From the NCBI GenBank assembly GCA_020543525.1, contig JAHYIO010000004.1:1364001-1428000 (forward strand): a stretch of 64,000 nt of DNA. The letters are read 5' to 3'. The notes under the pieces are model-generated. The model saw nothing but the letters and a program-made list of their open reading frames with translations, was not told the DNA's origin and did no database searches. Positions within the stretch are counted from its first letter, which is position 1; each line of letters starts with the position of its first letter. A program made the translations under genes and the position numbers. Origin of the DNA: Coriolopsis trogii. Lineage: Eukaryota > Basidiomycota > Agaricomycetes > Polyporales > Polyporaceae. Positions 12,079 to 24,234 of the stretch are shown here, piece by piece.

Positions 12079-13729
12079 TTACAAGTAAACGTTCATGTTC
12101 TGAGCTACATCTCCGAGTACGGAGATCTCAACCTCACCGTTCATCGTCTCGGGGGGGAAGGTCACAGGTACTGCACTACTTTGATACATATTGAAGGTGG
12201 GGCCATGGACACCCAACCCTTCATTCTCCATGTCAGCAGCAAGCGGCATCATGCCAGACTCCTCCTGCCCGGTTGTGGCTTCAGCGGCGCCGCCGGCATT
12301 CACAGCAACAGGCTCGGCAGAAGGGGAGTTCACCGAGTTGGTGGCGGCATTGTACGCCTTTGCAGCATACTTGCTATTGTCCTTAGCAATGATGGTATCC
12401 TCCCAGCTAACCGCAACAATAGACAGTCAGTATGACGCAGATCAGACATAGAGTTCAAGTAAGCACACGCACGCAAGCCACGCGGCGCTAGTGCGGTGTT
12501 CGCCATTCGTTGTGTACAGCTCTGTGAGCTGTTCCTCAACCTTGCGCCAGTACTTATCGCTGCTTGCATTGGCCTTCTCATCGGCAGCCAGGAGCCGCTG
12601 CAAGCGCATATTATGAGATGGGAAAACTTCATGTCGGTCTGGGAGACTGACCAAAAATGCAAGAGCGGCCATCGTGTCCTTCGGTGTTTGGGTCGGCACA
12701 AGTGGGGCATGATACTTGACGAGCATTGCATGGGCAAAGTCTTCGAGGGGCCTGGCACCTGGGTGGGCTTTCGTTCCTGTAAGAGACTCAATGATCTATA
12801 GAGAGATAAGCAGGACAGCATGCGTGTGATTAGTATGGACATACCTTCTTGCGGAACTCGCCTTTGAGGCTGGCAATCTTGTCACGGAGATAGTCGTCGA
12901 TCAGAAGTCGGGCGATGGGGTCTGTAACATAGAGCCCGAGGTGCAGCCATTCAGCGCGGAGGTGAATGTAGCGCTGAGAGACGTCCATACTAAATATCAA
13001 CCAACGAAGACAAAGGAGTACAATTTGATGTCACTCACACCAACACGGGTATATATCTTATCGTATGACTTAAGAGGCTTGATGAGCCAGTGCTGAAGGA
13101 GCATATTGAGCAGTTTCTATGTGGCGGTCAGCGATTAGCGACAAGACTATGCGTAATGTTGACAACGCTCACGCACCCCTTGCATGTCCGTCATCTGCCA
13201 ATTGCCACGGACATACTCCTTCAGGTTGACCGTCTCCTCATGCATAGTCTCAACTTTCTTGTCGTACTTCTCAAGCGTTTCTTCAATCCGCAACATGGCC
13301 ATGTAAAGCTCAACCTGTTGATCAAGAGGTTCCATCTGCCGTTGCCGCCATGAGTAATAGGATCATCACAATAGTACGTATCACGGTTCTCACCTGGGCG
13401 AATTGGTATACCCTGTCCTTAGATGACCACTGTAACCCAGCCTTGTTGATAGCGTGGTCAAGAGATGCTTGCTTGGCCTGCACTGGCAGCACTGAAAAGT
13501 TGGTGGGGTCCTGAGTAAGCGAAGAGCACGAGGGCGAGCCTGAGGCGAACGGCGATGCGGATAGATCTGCAAAGTTCTCTTGCGAAGTTGTTGAGGAGAA
13601 GGGCGAGCGATTCTCGTTATTTAAGAGGCGCTGGTATCCCGCATCGCCGTAAGGGTGATATTCCGTGCGTGGGCGATGGATTCGGATGACACCTGGCGTG
13701 TTCGGCGGGCCCGCAGGTGGGTGCGACAT
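12079..13729 (-). CDS. Accessory ORF of the CMC transposon, function unknown
   Basis: A multi-exon gene on the transposase strand. It starts MSHPPAGPPNTPG at 13729 and has a disordered Ser/Pro/Asn-rich amino-terminal region. Predicted helical exons follow: 13335-13190 with MEPLDQQVELYMAML, about 12990-12860 with SQRYIHLRAEWLHLGLYV, and about 12790-12475. The last exon ends near 12079 after an acidic Glu/Met-rich stretch. Introns look like standard 50-60 bp GT-AG introns but I did not fix every junction. Position next to the transposase and inside the TIRs suggests a role comparable to the TnpA-like DNA-binding partner of CACTA elements; that is inference from layout only. Confidence 0.5.
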
Positions 13730-14755
13730 GTTGTTTCTGAGCGAGTTGTGGAGGATGCAGAGTGCGCCGAAAAAAAGGTGGGCTGCAGTTGCCAACAGCG
13801 ACCAAGGCATAAGCTTAGGGCAGGTCAGTGCAATGCCACAGCCGAAGGTGGCGGAAGCCTGGAGGTCACCCGTTCGATTCACTCCAATGTTCGGATACTT
13901 CTCTATAATCTTTTATGAACTCGCTGGGGGAGAGGTCATATTTGTAGAGAATATACAAGTGCTATCCATACATCTCGGGAACGGCAAAGTAAATATCACG
14001 TTCAAAAGCGAAGTAAACGTACTACATGTCAATAGCCGCTCCGAGACGATGCACCGTGTTGGCAGTATGGAAGACGTGAAGTCTCATATTGAGTAGATGT
14101 CGAGCAAGCTGGGAGCGCGTACGGAAAATCGCCTTTGAATGATAAAACCCTGCAAGCAGCGCGTTCAGTATTGCTAACGTCGTCCTCTGCGATCCATTTC
14201 ACCATGACTTACAAGACGTGGGACATCTGATTGAGCCAAGAGCGGAAGCTGTCTGGCTCTGTCAGTGCGCAACCCTGGCGAAAGGGAGTAATGTCTGCAT
14301 TGGCAGAATAGACGTCTGAGCTCATGGTGACATCTGTGTGGATGGATGGCATAGGGACAGGGACAGGTGCGAGTATCAGTATAATCGCCTATCATCTGGT
14401 CGACAGGATGGGACGAACTTCACATTAAGATGGCCGAGGCCTGGTGTTGAAGGGTTGACGACGCAGCGCCCTCTGTAGTTGCCTGAGCGACTGTTATAAC
14501 TGGGTGGAGTATGCGAATCAGTATGTGCACAATGTAAGCGCAAGCCATAGGCTGACCTTGCTGTGAAGAGGGGCAGGAAGTGAACGTAGGGAGATGGACA
14601 GCGCAGCGATGATGGTGGGAGGAAGAAACCAAAGCGCTACAGCGCCACGAAGGCGCGTGGATATGACAATTGGACAGTCACAATGGGCGCGTGAACTCAA
14701 TCCGTCCGGAACATGAGGCGTGCGTTCAAGTTCACACGGAGCGACTTGTTCTTCT

Positions 14756-17700
14756 TCATTCTCCTCCTGCTGTCCTCGGCCGCTTACCGCTTTGAACATC
14801 CGAACCTGGAGGCCTCGAGAGGAGCAGGTGAGAGGGAAGCATCGGAAGATGGGCAAAGGGCGCACCCGGGAGTGCCTCGAAGGCATCGGTCTGTTCTGTG
14901 AGTCTTCGCTTACCAGCTGCGCTCGTGGCCTTGCTGGCCGCCTTCGCTGCTCTTGCTATTTTGCGATTATCTTGTTCTGACTTCTTCTGGGCAGCAGCCT
15001 CATTCAACAGCCTCCTGTTCTCGATTGCTCGGTCTAGAACGACGTCGGGGCCCAGGTTGGGGTATCGATGGCTGGATCGGAAGTGTGCGAGCTGGGCAGC
15101 ATTGGTAAGCTGTCCTAAGTTCAGAAACAGGTCGCAAGGGTTAATGTGAACCAGTTCATCGACCAGATTGTTGGTCGTCTCCCGCTCCTGGACGACTCTT
15201 CGTGTCTTCGTACTCTCGCATGAGTTCCCTGCACAATCATGAAATACGTGCACAGTTCCCAAGATAACCTTCATAACATGGTGAGCTTCGACTTCTTAGA
15301 GCAGTAGATGATTACTAACCTTGCGAGCAAGCCATATATGTTGATTATCAGCGGTGAGTTGCACCTTTGGGAACCGATACGGAGCATGAACATCGTTGGA
15401 CACATGAGCGACAGCAACGAGAAGACCCAGCACTTCGGCGCGATCCGGAGTGGTGAGGATTTCTCGAACACGGCCACACTTGGTTACCTGTGTACGTGTG
15501 TCTTCGTATATAATCCAACCACCATCCCGGGCCAAGTCACCGTTCCGCAGGTACACTCCGTCACATCTTAGCACCCTTGTAGCTGGATTCACAATCTTGC
15601 TGAAACCTGCTGCTGAGGTGTGTGAAGCGGAGAATGGCAGTATGCCGTTCTTGTGCGGCATAGGCCTTCTCTCTGGACGTACATTATAGTAAGTATCCGT
15701 TCATTCCACAATGTTGACACTTACCAAGATCAGCCATATCTCGCAGGCTGTCCATCCCCATGAGGTGGCGGAAGATGTCATCGTCGACCAGCCTCCTCAC
15801 CCCATCTCCAGCCTGGCGCCACTCTTCTTGGTGAGTGAACGGGTTGGTGATTTTGACGTAGCCTCCACTGACAAGATGTCTGATTGCATGGAGGAAACTG
15901 AAGGCCTCCGCTATGTCTGTGCTAGGGGCATGCCGATTGGAATGTACACTTCGCAACCGGATGAGGAAGTTGTACGACTCGAAACCTTCGGTCGTGTAGA
16001 GGATGGCTGGCCCGAAGCGGCGTATGTAGAACAGTAAGTGTAGGAATAGATGAAACTTTGGCTTGTTGAACCATTGTGTTGACCATAGGGCTGTCGCAGC
16101 TAGAAAGTCCTCGACGGCCTCTTGCAACCGAATCTTCGTAGTTATGTAAGTCCATCTGACCGTTGCATGTACCAAGTGAAACTAACGCACCTCGTAGCTG
16201 TGACGATCAAATATGACAGGCTGGAATATAAGGGGAGCAAGGCGCGCCAATGCCAGCCAAGCTTCATACGCCTCGTCGGGAATCATTCCATGCAATACTA
16301 CTGGAGCAACCTGCAGGACTGCTCGGAAGTCCCGCCCGACCAGAGACCCAGCATATTGAACCAGTGTTTCACCTCGTAGCTGTGAGATCCCCAGTCCCCT
16401 CGTATCTACACTGTTCAGTCGTGTTATGAGCTTTTGCTTCCCTTCAGTGTTCTGCCGTGAGACGGCGTCGCGCCAGAAATACTTGACAGCGCCCAAGAGA
16501 ACGACATGCAAGGCCTCGAAAGGTGTATCCTGACTTGCGTCGAAGTCTTGAGGCACCATGTGAGTGTATAGTTATATTCTCGAATAGGAAGGGCTTACCT
16601 GGTATACGCAATACAGGGTTGAAGAGGTCATGTGGCATGTTAGCCCGAAGGTCTCGCAACGCGTTTTTGATCTCGATGTTCCGTGTTGTGCCTGGCTGAG
16701 CGTTGGTTCTGTACCGCTCACGAACTTCATTGGCCGCAGTCTGAAGCCGTGCCACGAAGTGTGCAAAGTACTTGTCCTTGATACCAGAGTCGGTTGCCAT
16801 GTCATCGACTGCACTCGGAGCACCGTCGAGAGCGCGCGCTAGTTGTTCCTCGAGTTCCTTGATGGTTTTGGTCTTACACCGGTCGTCCTGCGTGCCCTAG
16901 TATAGCATCAGCAACTGCACGTTCCGGGTAGTATTTAGCATATGCACCGTTAGGAAATCTTGTACTCGGGCCCTCTCTCCTGCGTCTCCAGGGGGTCGGT
17001 TCTTCGTGTCCGCTCCCTTAACCTTGCATTTTCTACAGAAGCACTTGCCCTGCATGCCGATATGTGAAGCAAACTCGCTCGACATCGGGTTATCGCCTAG
17101 GAAGGCCAAGATCCACGGCACAACCAAGACGTATTCTTGTGCGTGTACATCCCACACCCTCAAGCCTGCCCGTCGCGCCTGACTGCATATATGTGATCAG
17201 CTAGCCATCAACCCCAAGCCCTATGGCAAGATGCTTACCATAGCTGTTCAACGAGATCTTCCATCATCTCAAGCGGAGATGCCAGGTTTGACGTTGCAAG
17301 GTAATGTATGTTATACATCAAATGGACAAACGTGCGTGGTAGCCCGGCAAGTGTGAACAGAATTGAATTGTGCTTATTCCACTTTTTGCTCGTGTTGCCA
17401 GATGTGTCATCGCAGTACAACCACAGAGGCACACTCGCCACGCGGATACCTCCAGCTTTCTGGCGCCATGGATTGCGTACAGGATGGTCCCACGGTTTAG
17501 GTGGCAGCCCGTTGCGGGAGAGAATTCCTTCACACTAATGTGAGTACAATCCTGTGCTTGACAAGCACGATTCTCACTCACCAAGGACTGCATTGGGAGA
17601 GGGCATGTCATCCGGCGGACGTTGCCTACCGGAGTCGAGAAGATCCTCCACGCAATACTGAAACATGCTCAGAGGTATATCCTCCTCAGTGTTCTCTCGC

Positions 17701-19293
17701 TCATCGACCACAAAGTGCACGTTATCATCTGACAGCAGTAGAGGACTTGTCTTCGCCCAAATAGCGCCCTTGTATCGATACCAGCGCCGCACCATGACCG
17801 GCCGCGGATGGCCATTCACCCGGACCATTGCGACCTCATTGACGAAATAATCTCGCCCGTCAGGAGCGCGTACCATTGGACATGCGATGGAGGCGTCGAC
17901 CTCCTTCAACCACCGATCCGCTTGGCAGCACTCCCCGAGCTCATCGTCACACTTCTCAGGCAATGTCTGGATATGCGGCGCAACGAGAGGATTGGCGAAT
18001 TCCTGCCATATGTCAAGTAAGCAGAGTTGTCACATTGTAGTACATATACTGACTCACATGTTCTAGGATTGTAGCGAGAGAGGCCATCGCGTAATATGTC
18101 TGCATCGCCGATTGAAGGAGACGCGGTCTTGAACCTGCCACCTCAACAAGTCCCAGACGTCCTCGCTTAACAGCCTTCACGCTCGGTAGCCGGCCTACCC
18201 CGTTTGTACGAGCAAACCAACGTGTGGCCTCCATTTCCGTCTCCGAGAACAGCGACCGCGGAAATGCACCGAGCACGTCAAGAGTACAGTGCTGGATGTG
18301 CGTAATTCGGTCACAGCTCTAAAAGCGGAAGACTAGTCTGACTCACCGCCTTGTCTTTCCAGGGCCAAAAGTCTCCCTCATCCAGTTGCGTGCTGACATA
18401 ATGCGGGCCTTCCGCTGGTCAAAGTACGTGTATTCATAATTTACGCGAACGCTCATTCAATTTGCTGATGACTTACTCATAAGATCCTGTACCGCTGTTG
18501 CCCCAAGTCCGTCTATTCCCCACTGTGGTCCCTCGGCTTCCAACTCGATGGCCTCATCGACATTCACGCTGTCATCTGATGGTCCCGGCCCTGGGTTGAC
18601 ACACGCAGCTACGTCCGGCACAGTAGCAACCTCTGCCAAGTCATCTGTAAGCTCAGGCCGGTTGTACTGGAGTGCCCCGCTCCAATTGTCGTAGAGTTGG
18701 TCGAAGGGATCGTCGATTAGTGCCGGTCCGTGTACCGCATTTCCTGTCAGCCGAGGCGACCTGGAGCCGGATGGGGAACCACGCGGCCACGGGATGGAGC
18801 AAGCACTGGTGCGCTCACCCTCAGCGGTTGTGCCAAGGGATGCATTTGAGGTGAGCCATGGATCAGCGCGATACAAACTGTCGTTGTCCATGCCTTGACC
18901 AGTTTGCAGCGACAGGGGCTCGATATGGGGACCAATGCCGTTAGACACCGGGGTTTCTTGCACAAACATGGGTTCCGGCAGGAAGTCTTCGACTGTGTCG
19001 GCCATTCGGACATGGTAAGTATGCGAGCGAGAATCTTCATGTCGTCTGGCAAGCGCGGGTGTAAGCGGCCCCTGAGGTCTCGGACAGACATTGCACGTGT
19101 AGCTGTTCCGGAGAGCGTTGTATGTGAATACTACAAACAATTCAGCAAAGCCATTGATAAATATTGATATGACACACATTGCGGGTTGGTCAATTGATTT
19201 CGGGAGGTAGAAGCCATAGCAAGAGCATATAGAGTAGCGTACGCGATAGACAGTAGAGTTGACAATCGCAGAAAGTTCTAAGTCTAACATCAC
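14756..19293 (-). CDS. CMC-type transposase (multi-exon)
   Basis: A zinc-finger-like start (CNVCPRP...ALARRHEDSRSH) near 19110-19040 precedes a disordered stretch beginning MADTVEDF at 19005. Exons across 18276-17574 follow. The core includes LWLYCDDTSGNTSKKWNKHNS (about 17430) and the Cys-rich CFCRKCKV block (about 17035), then FDASQDTPFEALHVVLLGAV (about 16545) and LVQYAGSLVGRDFRAV (about 16350). Next come KFHLFLHLLFYIRRFGP (about 16065), GFESYNFLIRLRSVHSN (about 15985) and a C-terminal tail with HDCAGNSC near 15240. This order is typical of basidiomycete CMC-clade transposases, DDE enzymes that cut and paste the element. No stop was noticed in the exons I could frame, but splice sites were not all verified and both ends are approximate. 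Confidence 0.68.
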
Positions 19294-19471
19294 ATGACTT
19301 GATCTCTATTAGATCTCTCCCTAGCCGCCCAACCTCAGGAAATCCGCTGTCCACACCAGCGAGATTCCACCACGTTCTGCAAACCCCCCCGTATTCCTCC
19401 TGGATTGATCCACCGGATATCCACCATCTTCAAAATCCTGGTGGATTTCCGCTATCTCTTGTCTGGGGGTG

Positions 19472-19662
19472 TATGTGAACGCTTTTGGAGTTTACCAGGA
19501 TGTCTACACCCGTGAAGGTACTGCGTCTGCGTCTGCGATCAGCTGGATTGGTTCCACCCAGCTGTTTTGCGTCCTCGCTATGGGCCTTCCTGGAGGTATT
19601 CTCCTTGACAAGGGATACTATCGCATCACGTTGGCCATTGGATCCCTCCTCTACGTTTTCTC
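19472..19662 (+). pseudogene. MFS transporter-like gene, block 2 of 3
   Basis: The piece continues exon 2 after the CMC transposon. With the TA duplicate removed it reads VNAFGVYQDVYTREG, then ISWIGSTQLF and GLPGGILLDKGYYR and ends ...GSLLYVFS. The last codon is split: TC at 19661-19662 is followed by a splice donor G (19663) and then the Ngaro-type element. The missing A of the Ser codon is the first base of the exon at 24696, giving LYVFSLFMVSIADRSKYYQ. No stop or frameshift lies in this block. Confidence 0.85.
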
Positions 19663-19663
19663 G

Positions 19664-20281
19664 TCTATTCACGCGTGAGTCGGGCAGGGCAAAGGCGGAT
19701 GGGATTGACGCGCAGTACCACGCAGGAGGGGGCCATCCGGCTTGCGTCGCCACCACTCTCTCGCGCGACCCGGAGGGGCCGAGCTCAAGCCGGCGGAAGG
19801 CGAAGTACATGTGTAGCTAGATGTACGTAGATCGGCGCTGTATATATGAGAGTGGAATCCAAATATGGGGTTTCGAAACATGTACGTGAGAGAGAGAATG
19901 AACACAAGAGGGAAGCGGATGGGTGGGTGAAAAAGAAGCGAAATCTCGAAGTCCTCGGGACTTTTGAGCACGCGGGTGAGGAAGGAGGAGGAAGAGAGAG
20001 ATGAGCGAGGGACGAGACATATGAGGAGGAGAGAGACAAAGAGGCATACTACAAAGGAGAGAGAAAGAGGAAAGGGACACGACGCGTCGCGTTGCGTCTC
20101 GCACGTGCTCCTCACGCGACATAGACCTCGGTCTTGCGAGCAAGACTAATACATCTATTCACGCGTGAGTTGGGCAGGGCGAAGGCGGATGGGATTGACG
20201 CACAGTACCGCGCGGGAGGGGGCCATCCGGCTCGCGTCGCCACCGCTCTCTCGCGCGACCCGGAGGGGCCGAGCTCAAGCC
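19664..20281 (-). repeat. 3' split repeats B1-A2-B2 of the YR retrotransposon
   Basis: B2 (19664-19791) and B1 (20154-20281) are direct copies of about 128 bp differing by a few transitions, both starting TCTATTCACGCG. A2 (19928-20153) repeats A1 at 24235-24460. A 136-bp spacer (19792-19927) lies between A2 and B2. The tract is very rich in GAGA/GGAGGA purine runs. Confidence 0.85.
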
Positions 20282-21429
20282 ATGGGAGGAGCGAAGTGGA
20301 GGGCTGGAGGCTCGGGAAGCTGAGCGTGAGGCTCGGCCTCCGCCCAGTGGAGTCGTTGCGAGAGGTGAATAATGCGCTCGCGTGGAAGGTCAATGTACAA
20401 CTTGTAAGCATCGCTGCGCCAGCGCCCGAGCTGTTGGATCTCGTTATCAGAGTATCCTGCTGCCGCAGCTGAGGACGCAGTGCCGCGCCGGAAGCTGTGG
20501 CCCGAGTATTTAGAGGCGTCGAGACCCAGCTGGGTTAGAATGAGCCTAAGCCGCTCCAGGAAGTCGTCCCGCATGAGCGCAGAACCCGGAGTCAGGCCTG
20601 GCAGCAAGAGTTGGTGCGAATCGCCGGTAAGTCTATTATAAACGTCGTTCGAACGCAGCGCCCGAAGAGCTGCAACTGGGCAGGTCACTGTCCCTGGCAC
20701 TGCAGCCAGAGTGAGGGTGACTCCGCACCGGAAGGGGTCCGTCTTCGAGGCGTTGAGAGTGAGGAGTATGTGAGAGGCTTGGTGAACATCGGGGATGAAT
20801 TTGACCGTGTCGATTGTGAGGTGCACTGCCAGGTCGAACGATTCATTGTGCTTCAGTGTGAACTCACCGCAGCGCAGGAATCCGGCAAATGCGAGGCAAA
20901 TGGCCGCCCGAGCGACAAGGTCTGCACAGCCGTTGGCTTCGCCCAGCCGCTCACAGACTGCGCGTGCAATGTGGAGTGTGATGGGCAGCTTGGGGTTACG
21001 GGGACGCTCACCGTGAAAGCGTTTGATGCCGCACAGGAGTCGCTGCACAACGGGGGACTCACAAGCGGTGTAGGGGAGGTCACTGTCGACATGGAGCGAT
21101 CGGACACTGGCCAGGTAGGTTTTGATGGTTTTTGGTTGGACTCGACCGGCGAGGTGTGCAACCCATTCCATAATGGTGAGTTGTGATGCAGGGAGGAAGC
21201 TGCCGTCGGAGTTTTGGAGGCTGGGATGGAGGCGGATAAAGTTGACGAAGGAGGACTGGCCGGTGGTGTATATGCGGCGAGTACTGGCTGCCAGCCCGAA
21301 CCAGAGGTACCGCGCGACTGATCGAGAGTACTGAGGGTGCGTTTCAAACCAGACAGCAGGGGGTTCGTCCGCGAGGGCTTGGAGCAAAGGTCCAGTGCCA
21401 GCTGGAAAAGTCTGGTATACTGGAAACAA
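20275..21429 (-). CDS. Tyrosine recombinase of Ngaro-type element
   Basis: About 384 residues. The amino-terminal SAM-like core-binding region (ASTRRIYTTGQSSFVNF, IMEWVAHLA) precedes the catalytic domain. The catalytic residues are visible in order: Arg in FLRCGEF, His-x2-Arg in GHSFRRGTASS, Trp/His position in LGRWRS, and Tyr in AYKLYI. The tetrad appears intact. This enzyme would integrate the circular cDNA by recombination rather than by a DDE integrase. The last codons run into the B1 repeat, as is common for these elements. Confidence 0.85.
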   Translation of the reverse strand: MFPVYQTFPAGTGPLLQALADEPPAVWFETHPQYSRSVARYLWFGLAASTRRIYTTGQSSFVNFIRLHPSLQNSDGSFLPASQLTIMEWVAHLAGRVQPKTIKTYLASVRSLHVDSDLPYTACESPVVQRLLCGIKRFHGERPRNPKLPITLHIARAVCERLGEANGCADLVARAAICLAFAGFLRCGEFTLKHNESFDLAVHLTIDTVKFIPDVHQASHILLTLNASKTDPFRCGVTLTLAAVPGTVTCPVAALRALRSNDVYNRLTGDSHQLLLPGLTPGSALMRDDFLERLRLILTQLGLDASKYSGHSFRRGTASSAAAAGYSDNEIQQLGRWRSDAYKLYIDLPRERIIHLSQRLHWAEAEPHAQLPEPPALHFAPPMA

Positions 21430-23087
21430 GAGGCAGCGTCAGCGAGCGCGTTCGCAGCAGAAGGTAACCACTCTGAGGAGAATGAGAAACCGAGACACGC
21501 GGCAAGCATGAGAAGGATGCGAAGGAGCGACATTGTCTGACGCAAACGGTTGCGGTCCTGCTTGATTGCGTCCACAATGACTTTGTTGTCGATATGGAAG
21601 ACGACGTGCGAACCGGACCACTGGTCGCCCCAGCGAAGTGTCGCCTGCAGCACAGCATAGAGCTCCTTGAATTAGATGTTGCGCTGACGATGACACCGAG
21701 GCACACGGCTTGCGTACCATTTGCACCCAAAAATGCCGCCTATGCCCTTCTTCTCTGCTCCACTTGCGTCGGTATAGACGTGAATGGTTGGGAGAGAGGG
21801 AGCGATGAGGCAAACACCATTCCAGCGAGAATAGAACACCAACCACCAATGGAGGTCGGCACGCGCGTACCGGGGGATGTGGCGGACGGCATGTTCGGAG
21901 GAGAACGTGGTGGAGAAGTCGATGAGACGACGGATGAAAGCACGAGAGTGTGGGATAACCTGCGCAGCGAACTGCAGGAAACCAATGAGGGATTGAAGAT
22001 CGTGGAGCGTGCATGAGCGATGAACTCGCCAGGCCGCTAAGAGCTCCCCAAGCCAGACGAGCTTGTCAGCTGGCATGCGGGCCTCCATAGCGCCTGTGTC
22101 CAGCTCGAGGCCGAGGAACTCCAAGCACGTCGTCGGCCAGACAGTCTTCGTTGGCTGAAACTCGAGGCCGAGTTGCTGTCCGAGGTCCATGATCCACTCG
22201 ACCGCAGCGTGCGCAGTGGCGGCGGGCGTGTCAGGTGCGAAGATGGGGAGGAAGTCGTCGAGATAGTGGCGGAGTGACGCAGGAATATGGCGTTGAATGA
22301 TCCAGTGGAGAGCCTCAGCAAAGAGGTTGAAGATGTACGGTGCTGACTTGGCCCCGAAGACGAGGACGACACTGTAGTAGAAATGTCCGGCCCAGGTGCA
22401 GCCAAGCAAGTGCCAGTCGGCGGCGCATACAGGGATGTGCCGGAAGGCGTCCTTGAGGTCGAGTTTGGCTAGCAGAGAGCCTCGCCCGAGCCGGCGCACC
22501 TCCGCGACAGCGGAGTCAAATGACTTGTAGGATATTTGACCTTCGGAATCGGGGATGCCGTCGTTGACTGACGATCCGCGCGGCCACGAGAGGTGATTGA
22601 TGACACATAGTTTATTAGGGTTGTGAGGTCGCGAGACGATCCCGAGCGGCGATGCTCGGAAATGTGCGAGCGGAGGAGAGGGGAATGGGCCGTGCATGCG
22701 ATCGCGACTGCAGAGGGCGGATATGTCAGCGGCGATGGCGTCGGGATGAGCCTGTGCTGTAGAGAGATTGTTGCACGCTTGAGAGGAGACTGGACCAGCA
22801 TAACCGATAGATGCACCGAAATCTATTATATTGAGTAAAGATGATACAAATGTGCGGTCGGGGTAGTCTGTAAGGTGGAAGTCCCAGGCCGCGCGGCAGA
22901 GCGAAGAGCTTATGCGTGGTTCGGTGCCGGGGCGGGAGTGGATAGCGTTCGAGTGAGGGTCCGAGTTTGGATGTAGAGGTGGCGCGGGGCCAGCGGGAAA
23001 TTGCGCTGCATGGATGAGCGGTGGGAGAGGCGGCGGAGCTGATGGTGGTGTGACCGGTGTGGAGGGGGATGATGTGAGGTGTGCCAC
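21300..23087 (-). CDS. Reverse transcriptase-RNase H of Ngaro-type element (one internal stop)
   Basis: The RT fingers/palm are recognisable from KLDLKDAFRHIPV, through FGAKSAPYIFN, to the catalytic YLDDFLP (YxDD) motif and the LEFLGLELD thumb-proximal block. RNase H begins with VYTDASG (first catalytic Asp). An in-frame TAA follows at about 21672, after which the same frame continues FKELYAVLQATLRWGDQW and HIDNKVIVDAI (the distal RNase H Asp). The protein is therefore interrupted by one nonsense codon inside RNase H. The region beyond about 21450 overlaps the tyrosine recombinase in another frame. Confidence 0.8.
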
Positions 23088-23213
23088 AGGTGGTGCGACA
23101 GGGCCCAGGTGTGTGTCCGAGATGAGAGGCCGAGACGATGGAGGGACCAGGGAGAGCGCGAGTGGGCAAGGACGGGCGGCTGGGTGCCACCCGCTGCCCG
23201 TCCTGCCGCGCCT

Positions 23214-24137
23214 TCAGGCGGCACGTGCCTGGGGGCACGCGCCTTGGCCATGGTCGGTCGCTCCGCAGGTGAAGCACTTGTGCGTCCTGCCGCCCGGGCA
23301 CGGCGTGGTCGTACACTTGCCATGGTTGAATTTGCGGCAGATGAAGGGGTCGGCACCGGATGGGTTGCTACCACTGGTGGGCTTGGAAGCTTGGGCGCGG
23401 GAGCGCTCTTTCCCAACGAGGTGCCGGGCGAGGAGTTCGGTGTCGGTGAGGGCCCAGCCCATGTAGTCACCGTGGGTCATGTCGATGAGATGTTCCGCGT
23501 GGAACGCGAAGTGATACGCCACCATGGCATGCCACTGGTACGTGTCATTCAGCTCCACCAGCCGCGCGAGGTAGGTCGAGAAACACCGCGATACCTGGTT
23601 ATGTATCGCGATGTCTCCGCCAGTTACCGCGAAGGCCGAGAGTATCTGAAAGTATTTGTTGAGGGGGAGGAACAGGGAGGAGAACGTCGGGAAGTCGCGC
23701 GGGGAGACCTCACGCATCGAGAGGACTCCCGCGGCGTCCGCCTCCACAACCTTCCGCGCGCCGCGCTCACGCTTGCGTGGGTCGAGCTTCTGCAAGTCCC
23801 CCACATCGATCTCATGCCGCGCGATCTCGAGAAGGAACAAGGCCTTGATGCCGGGGAAGAGATCAGTGAGGGACGCACCGGGACGTGGGGGATTCGCGGG
23901 GGCCGCGACGAACTGCGGGAACGCGACCGGCGCTGCTGCCGGAGCGGGAGCCTGTGCGGCCGGTAGGGCTTGTGGTTGAGGTTGTGCCTGGAGGATGGCC
24001 TGAACCGTCGCAGCAATGGCTGCGAGAATCTCGGGACTGGGCCCAGCAGGCTGCACAGGTGCCGGGGCGTTGCCACCGGACGAGCCACCGGTGTTCGAGG
24101 TGCCTGCAGGGGAGGTGCGTCCGCTACCACTGGGCAT
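23214..24137 (-). CDS. Gag-like protein of Ngaro-type element
   Basis: About 307 residues from ATG at 24137 (MPSGSGRTSP). It has a Pro/Ala/Gln-rich disordered start, then an alpha-helical capsid-like region (DLFPGIKALFLLEIARHEID, FPTFSSLFLPLNKYFQIL, YQWHAMVAYHFAFHAEHL) and a carboxy-terminal Cys/His cluster with a zinc knuckle (CFTCGATDHGQGACP). The open frame extends further upstream across the A1 repeat, so the true start, or an upstream spliced exon, is uncertain. Confidence 0.72.
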   Translation of the reverse strand: MPSGSGRTSPAGTSNTGGSSGGNAPAPVQPAGPSPEILAAIAATVQAILQAQPQPQALPAAQAPAPAAAPVAFPQFVAAPANPPRPGASLTDLFPGIKALFLLEIARHEIDVGDLQKLDPRKRERGARKVVEADAAGVLSMREVSPRDFPTFSSLFLPLNKYFQILSAFAVTGGDIAIHNQVSRCFSTYLARLVELNDTYQWHAMVAYHFAFHAEHLIDMTHGDYMGWALTDTELLARHLVGKERSRAQASKPTSGSNPSGADPFICRKFNHGKCTTTPCPGGRTHKCFTCGATDHGQGACPQARAA

Positions 24138-24234
24138 GATGAGTTCGGGAGGAGTGGCGTGCCGAGTGGCAGAAGAAGGGGCTGCGGGGAGGAAGCGACC
24201 GTCGGGACCGCGAGGGCGTCTTGGAGCCGTGGTC

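Larger units (their letters stand above)
11757..19471 (-). mobile_element. CMC-superfamily (CACTA/Plavaka-like) DNA transposon, 7715 bp
   Basis: The ends are imperfect terminal inverted repeats: left CACCGCCAGACA..., right ...TGTCTGGGGGTG. Both are followed inward by subterminal AGCGGAAATC / GGTGGATTTCCGC motifs, which recur several times within about 120 bp of each end. The element is flanked by TA (11755-11756 and 19472-19473), and excision with one TA restores the MFS codon TAT. It carries a long transposase gene and a second gene, both on the minus strand, as in two-gene CACTA elements. The family label rests on the transposase; I could not compare the termini with described elements. Confidence 0.85.
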
